From assembly GCA_025924315.1 (NCBI GenBank), contig JAICIO010000021.1, positions 1 through 64,000 on the forward strand: 64,000 bases of DNA. Reading direction: 5' to 3'. This document shows positions 53,674 to 63,200 of this stretch, piece by piece (position 1 is the first letter of the stretch; each line of letters starts with the position of its first letter). This DNA is from Phycisphaerae bacterium (lineage in GTDB: Bacteria > Planctomycetota > Phycisphaerae > Tepidisphaerales > Tepidisphaeraceae). The position numbers and the translations under genes are program-made. A model generated the notes under the pieces. The model saw nothing but the letters and a program-made list of their open reading frames with translations. It searched no databases and was not told where the DNA came from.

Positions 53674-55393
53674 CCCAACCGAACGCGACATCCTCGCAAA
53701 CCTCCGCTCGCTTCAAACGATCAACCCGAGCGACGAGGCGACGCGCGCCGCGCTCGCGGCTGCGTCAGCTGCACTTAGACAGAGCAGTCGAACTCAACAC
53801 AAAGCCTTTCGAAGGATCATCATGTCCACCAGCATTGCCGCGCTCGTTGCCGCGCTCGCATCGATCGCCTGGTTCACCTTCGCCCCGCAACCCGCGACCG
53901 CGGCCGAAACCCTCGCCCACGCCGCCGCCGCGACTCAGGCGTACCACGGCTGGGTTCGCATCCGCTACAACTCCGACGCGGCGGCCACTCAGCCGAACAT
54001 GCCGACATCCGCCGACATGTACTTCGATAAGGTCACCGGCACGACGATCCACGACAACAGCGTCGATGGGCATCGCGAAATCCAGATGTGGGACATTCCC
54101 AATAAACAGGAAGTCATCTACGACAGCGCGAAGGGACAGATTCTCGTCGGCGACATCACCGACTCTTTCGCCAAAGGTTGGGCCGAGAGCATGATGAAGT
54201 ATCCGATCACGCTCGCGGAGACGATCGCATCGCTACAGGAGCACGGCGATGAAAAGCCCGCTGTTCGCGAGTCGAACGACAACGGACTCAAGCGGCTGGA
54301 CCTCGATTTCAGGAAGCGTGTTCCGACCACGTCGTCGACGCGAGAGCAAACGCAGCAACTCACCTCCGCGACCATCTGGGTCGATCCGAAAACAAACCTC
54401 ATTCAGAAGACCAGCGTCGTCCTGGACGACGGAGAGCATGAGACCATCACCTACGCGTACGTTCCACCCATCAAGGACCTTCATGCGCTGGGCGTCCCGC
54501 GTGACACGAAGATGGTCGACAATCGAATCAAAGGAGACGTCAACGCGCTGTTCGAGCGCTTGGAGAAGCGCTACGAGAAGGGCTTCGGAGATTTCGTTGC
54601 CCTTGAAAGCGAAATGGATGTCGATCACCCGGACAAGCCGGACCGCGAAGGGGCGGTGATTGTTTACGCGGGTCAAGGTCAGAAATGGTTCCGCCAGCGC
54701 TTCCTCGTCGGTCGAAAGCAGTACGCGCCTGGCAACCCGCGCGACGTCGCGGTTGAGCCGTTCGACACCTGGCCGCCGAGCGACTGCAAAGTGGTGTTGG
54801 ATCGATTACGCGATGCACTTCCCTCGGACTTTACAGTGTCGGATGGCAAGACGGTGTGGCAGGGTGGAGGCGCTTCGCGGCGAGACTATTACTCTCGCGC
54901 GCTCGAAGGCCGAATGAAGCAGACAATCCCAGTCGATAGGGCCCAGATGTCGCTGCCGGGCATCATCTGGCCGACGCGCACGCGTATGGGTCTCTCCGGC
55001 GCCGACGCGAAGGCTTCGCTCCTCACTGACCAGAAGAAACATCTCGGGAAAATAGATCTGCACGTCGAACAGTATCTCTTCGACCTCGACTCGACGAAGC
55101 AACTCAACGTGAGCGATTTCTGGCTCGACCCCTCGCGGGACGACATGCCGATCGAATGGACGACCGTTCAGTATGAGAAGGATGGGAAGAGCATCGCCAA
55201 CAGTTCGACGACGATCTTTCTCGACTGGAAACAGTTACCCAATGGTCCATGGTATCCGACGCGCTGGACATCGGATTTCACGATGAACGACAGTGGCAGA
55301 TCCGTTCACAGCAAGCAGGCATTCCAACTGGTGATGTGCCCCGGCCTACAGCTCGGCGACGAATGGTTCATGGATCCCGGCAGGAAGAAGTGA
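53666..55393 (+). CDS. membrane-anchored protein coupled to the ECF sigma factor
   Basis: 575 residues: a cytoplasmic N-terminus of about 48 residues, one membrane helix (IIMSTSIAALVAALASIAWF), then a large periplasmic domain of repeated beta structure (for example VRIRYNSDAA, TSATIWVDPKTNLIQKTSVV) similar in style to MucB/LolA-type lipid-binding folds. The start lies inside the sigma gene end, so a role as its anti-sigma or sensor is likely, but no classical zinc anti-sigma motif is present. Confidence 0.75.
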   Translation: MNSPTERDILANLRSLQTINPSDEATRAALAAASAALRQSSRTQHKAFRRIIMSTSIAALVAALASIAWFTFAPQPATAAETLAHAAAATQAYHGWVRIRYNSDAAATQPNMPTSADMYFDKVTGTTIHDNSVDGHREIQMWDIPNKQEVIYDSAKGQILVGDITDSFAKGWAESMMKYPITLAETIASLQEHGDEKPAVRESNDNGLKRLDLDFRKRVPTTSSTREQTQQLTSATIWVDPKTNLIQKTSVVLDDGEHETITYAYVPPIKDLHALGVPRDTKMVDNRIKGDVNALFERLEKRYEKGFGDFVALESEMDVDHPDKPDREGAVIVYAGQGQKWFRQRFLVGRKQYAPGNPRDVAVEPFDTWPPSDCKVVLDRLRDALPSDFTVSDGKTVWQGGGASRRDYYSRALEGRMKQTIPVDRAQMSLPGIIWPTRTRMGLSGADAKASLLTDQKKHLGKIDLHVEQYLFDLDSTKQLNVSDFWLDPSRDDMPIEWTTVQYEKDGKSIANSSTTIFLDWKQLPNGPWYPTRWTSDFTMNDSGRSVHSKQAFQLVMCPGLQLGDEWFMDPGRKK

Positions 55394-55407
55394 GCTCCGT
55401 CGCTCGA

Positions 55408-55980
55408 TCAACTGGAAACTCCGGCCGCGAGATGATTTCGAGGACTTCCGCACTCAGGGCAGCGATCGCTGCTCCCGCGAAGGTCGTAGCCGCACGCCGG
55501 GCAGCAACCCGACGCGCTGCGTTTCGCGCCGACGCGGCGTTCGATCATGCCTCTCGCGAATCGACCCGCCGTAACAATCGGCGCGATCGCCGCGAGTACT
55601 GCCAGGAGCAGGTGAGGCACTCCAATGAAATAAAAGTAGAGCGACGCGGAGTAGGGAATCCGTTTGCAGACAACGCTCGCGGGCGTGGACCGGTCGGCCA
55701 TCACGTGATGAAACGCATGCGGGGTCATGTCCGGCACCGTGCCGTTCATGCCGGTTGGGTCATCGAATTTGCCGGCACGCGACCAAAAATAATAGACAGT
55801 GATCCGCCACCCTTCGGAATTGATCCCCCAGCCGTGCCACTCTTGCGACGCTTCGTCGCGCCAGCCGGCCCAGCCGATGGTGTCCGTCCGATACCGAGCC
55901 AGCACCGCCAGCGCGATGCAGCCGATGCACAGCAGGAACGAAAGCGCCGCGAAGAGATTGAAGAGGCGCCGCTGCATCAT
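55408..55980 (-). CDS. membrane protein with C-terminal zinc ribbon
   Basis: About 190 residues. Two main hydrophobic segments (LFNLFAALSFLLCIGCIALAV near the start, ASLYFYFIGVPHLLLAVLAA near residue 130) and a zinc ribbon CCPACGYDLRGSSDRCPECG. An upstream extension (IEILRLAQND) is a translated family J repeat, so the start is put at the ATG-ATG at 55980/55977. Function unknown. Confidence 0.7.
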   Translation of the reverse strand: MMQRRLFNLFAALSFLLCIGCIALAVLARYRTDTIGWAGWRDEASQEWHGWGINSEGWRITVYYFWSRAGKFDDPTGMNGTVPDMTPHAFHHVMADRSTPASVVCKRIPYSASLYFYFIGVPHLLLAVLAAIAPIVTAGRFARGMIERRVGAKRSASGCCPACGYDLRGSSDRCPECGSPRNHLAAGVSS

Positions 55981-56016
55981 CCTTTTGCACTGACGAGCAT
56001 TCGCTTGCGCTGATCC

Positions 56017-56099
56017 GTCATTCTGAGCTAAGCGAAGAATCTCGATATCCAAAGCGATGTTCGATTTCGAGATCCTTCGCCTTCAGCTCAGGGTGACAC
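56017..56099. repeat. intergenic inverted repeat, family J
   Basis: GTCATTCTGAGCTAAGCGAA GAATCTC and TCGAGATCCTTCGCCTTCAG CTCAGGGTGAC, about 20 nt apart. Confidence 0.88.
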
Positions 56100-56143
56100 G
56101 TGCTTACGATACGAGTAATTGATTCCCGCGCAACATTCGGCGG

Positions 56144-56623
56144 TCATTTCTCGTTCGACTTGATCCACTCGAGCACTTCCTGGTCGTGCCCGTCGGGCTT
56201 CACCTTCTCAAACACGCGCGCGATTTTTCCGTTCTTGTCGATCACGAACGTCGTGCGGGCGGCGCCCGTGTACTTCTTGCCGTACATGCTCTTTTCCTGC
56301 CACACGCCATACTTCTCCGCGATCGAATGATCGGCATCCGCGAGCAGCGGAAAGTTCAGGTGAAACTTCGTCGAGAACTTCTCCACATCCTTCACGGGAT
56401 CCGGGCTGATGCCGAGGACGGCGACGTCGCCTTTCTCATAGTCGGCGATCGCATCGCGAAATCCGCAGGCCTCCTTCGTGCAGCCGGGCGTGTCGGCCTT
56501 CGGATAGAAATAGAGCACGACCGTTTTCTTGCCTTTGAAATCGTCGAGCTTGATCGATTTGCCGGTGCTCGTCGGCAGATCAAACTTCGGCGCCGCCGAT
56601 CCAACTTGAGGATAATTTGCCAT
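56144..56623 (-). CDS. bcp: peroxiredoxin, Bcp/PrxQ type
   Basis: Thiol peroxidase reducing hydrogen peroxide and organic hydroperoxides. 159 residues; peroxidatic Cys in FYPKADTPGCTKEACGFRD, with the second Cys five residues on, the Bcp 2-Cys pattern. Active-site Pro/Thr are present. Start at MANYPQVG. The start codon is only about 10 nt from the divergent start of the next gene, so its promoter must lie inside that gene. Confidence 0.94.
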   Translation of the reverse strand: MANYPQVGSAAPKFDLPTSTGKSIKLDDFKGKKTVVLYFYPKADTPGCTKEACGFRDAIADYEKGDVAVLGISPDPVKDVEKFSTKFHLNFPLLADADHSIAEKYGVWQEKSMYGKKYTGAARTTFVIDKNGKIARVFEKVKPDGHDQEVLEWIKSNEK

Positions 56624-56633
56624 AGGATGTTCC

Positions 56634-58121
56634 ATGATGGCAGAAACGGCAGGGGATACAACTGATTCCAACAGGCAAGGCCGCGCGCTGCAATCGCTCG
56701 CGCTCGTGCTGTTGTGTGCCGCCGCCTACTTCCCAAGCCTCCGCGGACCATTTCTGCGGCTCGACGATCAGACGTACATCAGCCACAACCTCACGATCGC
56801 GAGCTCCGATCATGGGCTGTGGGAAATCTGGTCGGGCCAGACCGCCGACTATTGCCCGCTGACATACACGCTCATCTGGATCCAGTGGCACAACAGCAAT
56901 CACTCGCCGCTGGTGTTTCACATCGTGAACCTCGCGATGCATATCGCGTCGACGCTTCTGCTCTTTGCACTTTTGAAAGAATGGAAGATCGCCCTCGCAT
57001 GGTTCGCCGCGGCGGCGTGGGCCATTCACCCGATCAACACCGCCACCGTCGCGTGGATCATTCATCAGAACAACACGCTCTCGATGCTGCTGGCGTTATG
57101 CGGCGCGCTGGCGCTGACGGACTTCCTGAAGCGCAGAACGAAAATCTCGTACGCCGCCGCTCTGGCCTTCACAGCCGCGTCGGCGCTGGCGAAACCCGCG
57201 GCCGTGTTGATGCCGGTGGTCTTGCTTCTGCTGCTCTGGTGGCGAGAGGGGAAGATGACGTGGCGCCGCGCGCTGCCGTTTCTGCCCGTGCTCGTCGTAG
57301 CGTGCCTGCCGATCTGGATCGCCGCGAGATTGCAAATCAAATCGGCGGCGCTCGGGCACACACAGGCGCTCACGCTTGCTGGCCGCTTCATCCATGCGTC
57401 CAAGACAGTCGCATTTTTTGTGTATCAGACGTTCTGGCCCAATCATCTCGCGATCTTCCATCCGCAGTGGAGCGACAGCCCGGCTCAATGGACGAACGAC
57501 GTCCCGCTCGTCGTCATCGCGCTCGTGCTGGCGATTGGACTCATCATTGCCTGGCGCGGACATCGCCGCGCGCCGATCGTCCTGATGGCCTCGTTCATCC
57601 TGCTCCTGGCGCCGATCCTCGGCTTCATGGACCTCGCCTTCTGGTACATCTCGCCCGTCGCCGACCACTGGGTCTACTTCGCACTGCCCGTGCTGCTGTG
57701 CGGAGTCGGCTGGTGCATATCGAAATTCGCCGCGCCGCTTCGATACGGCGCCTGCACGATCGCGCTGGCAATCCTCTTCGCAATGACGTTCCAGCGATCA
57801 CATCTCTTCACGGACGAACTCGCCCTCTGGCAGGACAACGCCCAGAAAGATCCGAACTGCTTCGCCGTCTACAACAACATCGCCATCGCCGCCGCCGAGA
57901 CTGGCCGCTGGGACGAAGCCGAATCCGCCGCCGCCAAAGCCGTCAAGCTCGCGCCCGAGAGCTGGCCCGCGTATCAAACCTACTCATGGATCCTGAAATC
58001 CCGCGGCAAGGCGAACCAGGCTATCGCAGCCTACCGCCGCCTGATTGAACTGGAGCCCGAACGACGCGTGGAATTCGAAACGGAGATCGACAAGTTGCAA
58101 CAGGGTCGCGGATCGATCTGA
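56634..58121 (+). CDS. GT-C type membrane protein with C-terminal TPRs
   Basis: 495 residues with about ten membrane helices. The first luminal loop has LDDQTYISHNLTI, a DD motif expected for GT-C glycosyltransferases (O-mannosyltransferase/TMTC style). The last 110 residues are TPRs (CFAVYNNIAIAAAETGRWDE, AESAAAKAVKLAPESWPAYQ). Likely transfers a lipid-linked sugar to exported proteins, but substrates are unknown. Double ATG start. Confidence 0.8.
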   Translation: MMAETAGDTTDSNRQGRALQSLALVLLCAAAYFPSLRGPFLRLDDQTYISHNLTIASSDHGLWEIWSGQTADYCPLTYTLIWIQWHNSNHSPLVFHIVNLAMHIASTLLLFALLKEWKIALAWFAAAAWAIHPINTATVAWIIHQNNTLSMLLALCGALALTDFLKRRTKISYAAALAFTAASALAKPAAVLMPVVLLLLLWWREGKMTWRRALPFLPVLVVACLPIWIAARLQIKSAALGHTQALTLAGRFIHASKTVAFFVYQTFWPNHLAIFHPQWSDSPAQWTNDVPLVVIALVLAIGLIIAWRGHRRAPIVLMASFILLLAPILGFMDLAFWYISPVADHWVYFALPVLLCGVGWCISKFAAPLRYGACTIALAILFAMTFQRSHLFTDELALWQDNAQKDPNCFAVYNNIAIAAAETGRWDEAESAAAKAVKLAPESWPAYQTYSWILKSRGKANQAIAAYRRLIELEPERRVEFETEIDKLQQGRGSI

Positions 58122-58148
58122 GCTTTCTCTCGTCAGCCCGTCCGATCC

Positions 58149-58178
58149 TTGCAGCACCTAAACCGCGCGGTGTAATAT
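58149..58178 (+). promoter_or_regulatory. candidate sigma70-type promoter
   Basis: TTGCAG, 18-nt spacer, TAATAT, 53 nt before the gene at 58232. By eye. Confidence 0.35.
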
Positions 58179-58231
58179 TCCCGTGCCGAGCCGAACCGAC
58201 TTCATTCAGCACGATAGGTGGTGCAGCGCTG

Positions 58232-58681
58232 ATGAATGCGATGTTATCGACGCTCTGCGGGTCGATGCGCGAAGACGTTCGAAAGCATCCTGAGATTGTC
58301 GACGCCTACCAACGTGGCGATCACTTCTTCGCCGCAATCGGTCTTCATCGAGAAGGATCCGACCGCGTATTCGAACTTGGTATCTCGGCGGCGTCGTACG
58401 CGGCGTTAAAGCAAGTCCTCAACACCCGCCCGTTCAACGGAATGCCTGGGCTGACATACCGGCGCTTCTTCCTCCCCATCTACGGGAGAAACGAAAGTGA
58501 CACCGCGAGTGTCGAAATCCGTGTCGAGCAAGGGCGTGATGGAAAAGCTTTTCGCTTTGAATTCCCAAAGGATTTGATCGCGAATCTGCTCTGGTTCGAC
58601 CAGATGATGAACTTCCGTCCAGCAGCGCATCTTCGATCGTGGGCACCAGACGAAAGAGCTGCCGCGGGAGGGGCTGGATAG
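58232..58681 (+). CDS. protein of unknown function
   Basis: 149 residues, soluble, with alternating helices and strands (FFAAIGLHREGSDRVFELGI, KAFRFEFPKDLIANLLWFDQ). No signal peptide and no family recognised. First of a run of four small plus-strand genes. Confidence 0.6.
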   Translation: MNAMLSTLCGSMREDVRKHPEIVDAYQRGDHFFAAIGLHREGSDRVFELGISAASYAALKQVLNTRPFNGMPGLTYRRFFLPIYGRNESDTASVEIRVEQGRDGKAFRFEFPKDLIANLLWFDQMMNFRPAAHLRSWAPDERAAAGGAG

Positions 58682-58750
58682 CCCTGCACTGCAACGGACC
58701 GGTCGGCCTCAACGTGACCGCTTTTCCACCGCCCGATACGATGGCCGCGC

Positions 58751-59302
58751 GTGTTACAGCGGCTGCGCTATCGTGACGGGCGGGAGGGCGATGTTGATCC
58801 GGTGCTCAGCGAGCGCGGCGGGGACGGGTCGCTGCGGATCGTCGTCAACTATCCGAAGGCCTCGCGACGCAAGGCGCGCAACCGTTTCCTGCTGGCCGGC
58901 AGCGCCGCGATCGCGTTTGTGCTGTCGGGCGTGTTGGGAGCACGATCGCGATCGTTGCTCATTGGCTCGCTCGGCCTGCTCTGGTTCATCGGCGCCATGG
59001 GCGCCGTCGTTTTCGGGATCCTGTGGGTGCAATCGGGCTGGACGTACGTATTGGAAGTTACCGCGAAGGAATTGTGCGTGGAACGCCGCGGCCGGTTCTT
59101 CGCACGGCGTCGCTGCTTTGCTCGCCGGTGCGTGAGCGACGTGCAAGTGGCGAGGAGCCTCGGCAGCGGCCGCGGCGTCGCGCTGGTCTTCCGTTCGAGC
59201 GACCGGAACCTGGGAAGACGATACTTCGAGTACCTCGACGAGCCGTGCATCGAGCAGATCGCGACGGCTTTACGCGAGGAACTGGCGCTGGCGGGGAAAT
59301 AA
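58751..59302 (+). CDS. membrane protein of unknown function
   Basis: 183 residues, GTG start. Two hydrophobic hairpin segments (FLLAGSAAIAFVLSGVLGA, LIGSLGLLWFIGAMGAVVFG) followed by a basic soluble C-terminus with CVERRGRFFARRRC. Resembles PH-like membrane proteins only in outline. Confidence 0.6.
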   Translation: MLQRLRYRDGREGDVDPVLSERGGDGSLRIVVNYPKASRRKARNRFLLAGSAAIAFVLSGVLGARSRSLLIGSLGLLWFIGAMGAVVFGILWVQSGWTYVLEVTAKELCVERRGRFFARRRCFARRCVSDVQVARSLGSGRGVALVFRSSDRNLGRRYFEYLDEPCIEQIATALREELALAGK

Positions 59303-59308
59303 CGTAGT

Positions 59309-59331
59309 GTAGGTCCGGCTCCGCCGGACTT
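59309..59331. repeat. short palindromic repeat, family P
   Basis: TGTAGGTCCGGCTCCGCCGG ACT, seven bases past the preceding stop; starts TGTAGG like families M and N. Confidence 0.55.
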
Positions 59332-59372
59332 TGATCGCATCCGAGTTGCCAGCGATAACAAAGAGCGACGTG

Positions 59373-59777
59373 ATGCAGCGATTTAAAAAGCGCAACCGGC
59401 TGTTGTTGTTCTCGCTCTGGTTGAATGCGATGCTCACTGTCGCGTTGGTGGCAGGGTATGAGTATTACCGCTTTCAGCGCATATGGTGGGAAATGGAAGC
59501 GTCGCATTGGGCAGTTGCTGCCGGAGCGACGGAGTGCATCGCAGACCATGATGCGGGCACGACGCGCTATTACCGTATGGTGACGCTGCCGCCCACGGAT
59601 CTCCACGCGGAGAGCAAGTTCACCGGGGAGCACGAAGATGGTGTCGAAGTCTGGTCGTGGCCGTGGTATTCCAATCTCGGTGAGGCATCGCGTGTCTCGA
59701 ACGAGAAGTATTTGGAAGCGTATAACGGTCGCATGAAGAACTTTGTCAAAGGGACGACGACTCGCCCGGCTGAGTAA
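59373..59777 (+). CDS. small membrane-anchored protein of unknown function
   Basis: About 134 residues: one N-terminal helix (LLLFSLWLNAMLTVALVAGY) after a basic start and a soluble C-terminus containing WSWPWYSNLGEASR. Start at ATG 59373. No family recognised. Confidence 0.6.
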   Translation: MQRFKKRNRLLLFSLWLNAMLTVALVAGYEYYRFQRIWWEMEASHWAVAAGATECIADHDAGTTRYYRMVTLPPTDLHAESKFTGEHEDGVEVWSWPWYSNLGEASRVSNEKYLEAYNGRMKNFVKGTTTRPAE

Positions 59778-59816
59778 TGGGCCGACCGTGCCGGCAATTA
59801 TTCAGGACGAACCGCG

Positions 59817-60074
59817 GTGACCACCACTATTGCTCTCACAATATCTTGTCTCGTGATCGCGATCGTTTGCCTGGCTTTGCCGGAACATTCGCCTAAAGAT
59901 CGTTGGCCGGCTAAAGCCTGGCTGTCTTTGCTCGCGTTGTACGGAACGTGCGTCGGCCTTGTCTCAACGCTAGTGATTTACTTCTTCTCGCTCAGTCCGC
60001 TGATAGCAGTCATCGTAGCAGTTCCGGCGGGTGTCCCGACGCTCTTTCTGTTCGCCCGAATGTCTGAATTGTGA
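59817..60074 (+). CDS. small two- or three-helix membrane protein
   Basis: 85 residues, GTG start; hydrophobic segments IALTISCLVIAIVCLAL, LYGTCVGLVSTLVIYFFSL and AVIVAVPAGVPTLFLFA. Unknown function. Confidence 0.55.
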   Translation: MTTTIALTISCLVIAIVCLALPEHSPKDRWPAKAWLSLLALYGTCVGLVSTLVIYFFSLSPLIAVIVAVPAGVPTLFLFARMSEL

Positions 60075-60144
60075 GCGGTGTGGGTGCAACGTACCCAAGA
60101 CAAGGCCAAACCGGTACTTCATCTCGTAAGCTGTGATGTGACAG

Positions 60145-60174
60145 GAGCACAGCCGCGGGCGGCTGTGCCACACG
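60145..60174. repeat. family B repeat, single arm
   Basis: GAGCACAGCCGCGGGCGGCT GTGCCACACG, between the small membrane gene and the heme protein gene. Confidence 0.8.
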
Positions 60175-60254
60175 CGGGCGATTTGACAACATCCCACCCC
60201 CGGCGGCGTAATACTCGGGACTTGATTGGCTTCGACTTCCACCGAGGAGTGTGC

Positions 60255-63200
60255 TTGCGATACGTTGTCTGTTTACTGGTCGGCCTGGCCGTGGCGATTT
60301 CGTCTTTTGCTGCCGACAAGGCGCCGCATCCGCGGGGGAAAGCAGGAGATAAAGCGAAGGCAACCGCCGCACAGCAGCCGGCGGATCCGTCCGACCGGTA
60401 TGCGAACGTTCCCAAGCCGACCGTGCCGAAGGAATTCGACGTGAAGATCGTCGCGGCGGCGCCGGATATCTTCAGCCCGGCGTCGATGGCCGTCTCACCG
60501 AATGGCGACGTCTACATCGGTGAAGATCCTTACAATACTTCCGACAAACGCGAGATGGGCCTCGGCAAGGTCATGCTCTGCCGCGACACCAATGGCGACG
60601 GGCAGGCGGATCAGTTCATCACCTTCGCGACGGGTTTGTGCGCCCCGCAAGGCATGTGCTTCGTCGGTGATACGTTGTATGTCACGAACGCGCCGTTTCT
60701 CACCGCCTTGCGCGACACGAACGGCGACGGTGTCGCGGATCAGCGCGAAGAGCTCATCACCGGCTTCGGTCCCGTTCCGCAGGGGCTCGTGCATCACATC
60801 CCGTCCGGCGTACGCATGGGCATCGATGGGTTTCTCTACGTGAGCGTAGGTGACAAGGGGATCGTGAAGGCGACCGGCACGGATGGGCGAACGATTCAGT
60901 TGCATGGCGGGGGCGTTGTGCGCGTGCGGCCCGACGGCACGATGCTCGAGGTCTACTCGCACGGCGAGCGAAACATCTTCGACGTTTCGATCTCTCCGCG
61001 GATGGACATCTTCACCCGCGACAACACCAACGACGGCGACGGCTGGTGGTCGCGCGTCGCGCACATCCAGCGCAACGCGAACTACGGCTACCCGAGTTTT
61101 TATGTGAACTTTCAGGACGAGATGATCCCGTGCATCGCCGACTACGGCTCCGGCAGCGCGACGGGATCGCTCTTCGTGCAGGATTCGCGCTGGCCTGCCC
61201 CGTGGAACAATGCGCTTTACACGCTCGACTGGGTGAAGGGCACGCTCTATCGCCACGATCTGAAGCCCAAGGGCGCGACGTACGACATCAACTCGAACGA
61301 CTTCATCAAGGGCAACGCGCCGACCGACGTGGACATGGACGCGCGCGGGCGCTTGTATTTCTGCGACTGGGACCGCAAGAGCTGGGGGAACAGCGACGCA
61401 AAGGGCATCATCTCGATGATCACGCCGAAGGGCATGCCCGCGCAACCGCCGATGCCGAAGTTGTCGGAAGCGAGCACGTTTCAACTGCTCGACTGGCTCG
61501 CCTACGGCAGCAGCGTGTGGCGGATCAACGCCCAGCGCGAGATCATCCACCGCGGCGGGGGACCGGCTTATGCGATCGGGCTGCGCAGCATCCTCGAGCA
61601 CAACCCGTCGATCGACGCGCGCGTGGCGGCGATGTATACACTGAAGGAAACCGAAGGCGAGGCGTCGAACGAAACGCTCGCGAAGCTCGTGAATGACCCC
61701 GCGATGCGCGAACACGCGATTCGCGCGCTGTCGAACCGCGACGATCAAATTGCATCGGTCGATCCGCAGATTTTTGTGAACGCGACGAAGGATGCGAACC
61801 CCCGCGTGCGCGAGCAGGCGGCGGTGGCGCTGGGCCGGCTTGATGCACGATATGCGGAGGCGCTCGTTCCGCTCATGGCGGATCCGGATGTGATGATCCA
61901 CCACGCGGCGATGCGGTCGCTTCAGCGCATGAACGCATTCGATGCCTGCATCGCGGCGCTCAAGCCCGGCACGCGGCCAGAGCTTGCGAAGGGAATTCTG
62001 GTCGTGATGCGCGGGCTCTACAGCCCGCGGGTGATCGAAGCGCTGCATGCGTATATCCCCGCGGTCAAGGATCCGGCGCTGCAGGCGGAGGCGATGAAGT
62101 CGCTCGCTCGCCTCTATCAGACCGAAGCACCATGGGACGGCAGCTGGTGGGAAACGCGGCCCGATACGCACGGTCCGTACTACAAGGCCGCGAACTGGGC
62201 GGAGAGCAATCGCGTCGCGGCTTATCTCGGCGAATTCGTCGCCAGCTCCAATCCCGCGATCGCCAAGGCCGCGGTCGCTCAGATCGGCTTCTGCCGCGTG
62301 ACCGAAGCCGCGCCGCAGCTTGCGAAGCTCGCGCAAAACCCTGGTCCGTTGCAAATGGAGGCGGCGCGCGCGATTGTGCAGCTCAAGGCCGATGACCCCG
62401 CGGTCGCGGCGGCGCTCGAAAAAATCGCGCTCGACGAAACCCAGGATGCGAACCTGCGTGGAGACGCGGCCGATTCGCTCGTGCGCGTCTCCGGTGATCA
62501 GGGCTTTGATCTGCTGTTCCATATCGCCACCGCCATCGCGCAGCAGAAGAATCCACCGGCGCGCGTCGTCGATGCCGTCGCCAATGGCGTGAAAATGCGA
62601 AAGGCGATCGACGCACTCGACAAGATGGTCGAGCTGACCAAGTCCGATCAGCAACCCATCCGCGCCGCGGCGGCGCAGACGATCGTTCGCGTCGACAAGC
62701 CGGAATGCAAAGCGGCCGTCGAGAAGATGTGGCAGGACAACGATCCCAAGCAGATCGATGCGCTGCTGACGGCGCTGTCGCGCACGAAAAAGGAGAACGG
62801 CGAGCCGATGCTCGCGCGCATCCGTCCGCTGCTCGACGAGAAGCGCAAGGAAACACGTCAGGCGGCCATCGCGGCGGTCGCGCATCTGGAAGATGTGCCG
62901 TCGATCCCGAAGCTCGTGCAGCTGGCGGGGAAATACGTCGATCAGAATCCAGCGCTGCTGGCCTTGGCGGACTTTGGTCCGGCGAAAGTTCCGGACGATC
63001 AGATCCTTCCCGTCAGCAAGGCGATGGTGAAAGGAACCTCGTCGCTGGCGAGCAGCGATGCGAAGGACGTGTACAGCAAAGTATTAAACGCAACCAACGC
63101 GTTCCTCGCGGACAAGCGGCTGCCCCAGGAAGAGGTGTCAAAGCTCCTCTCGCAGATCCAGCTCTCCGGTGTGTTCTACGAATACATGACCGCCGGGCCG

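Noticed and set aside
60495-62885. 796-codon open frame on the minus strand
   Set aside because: It is exactly opposite the heme-protein gene, which has a signal peptide, motifs and CxxCH. High-GC coding DNA leaves long antisense frames open; the Arg/His/Val-rich product has no domain.
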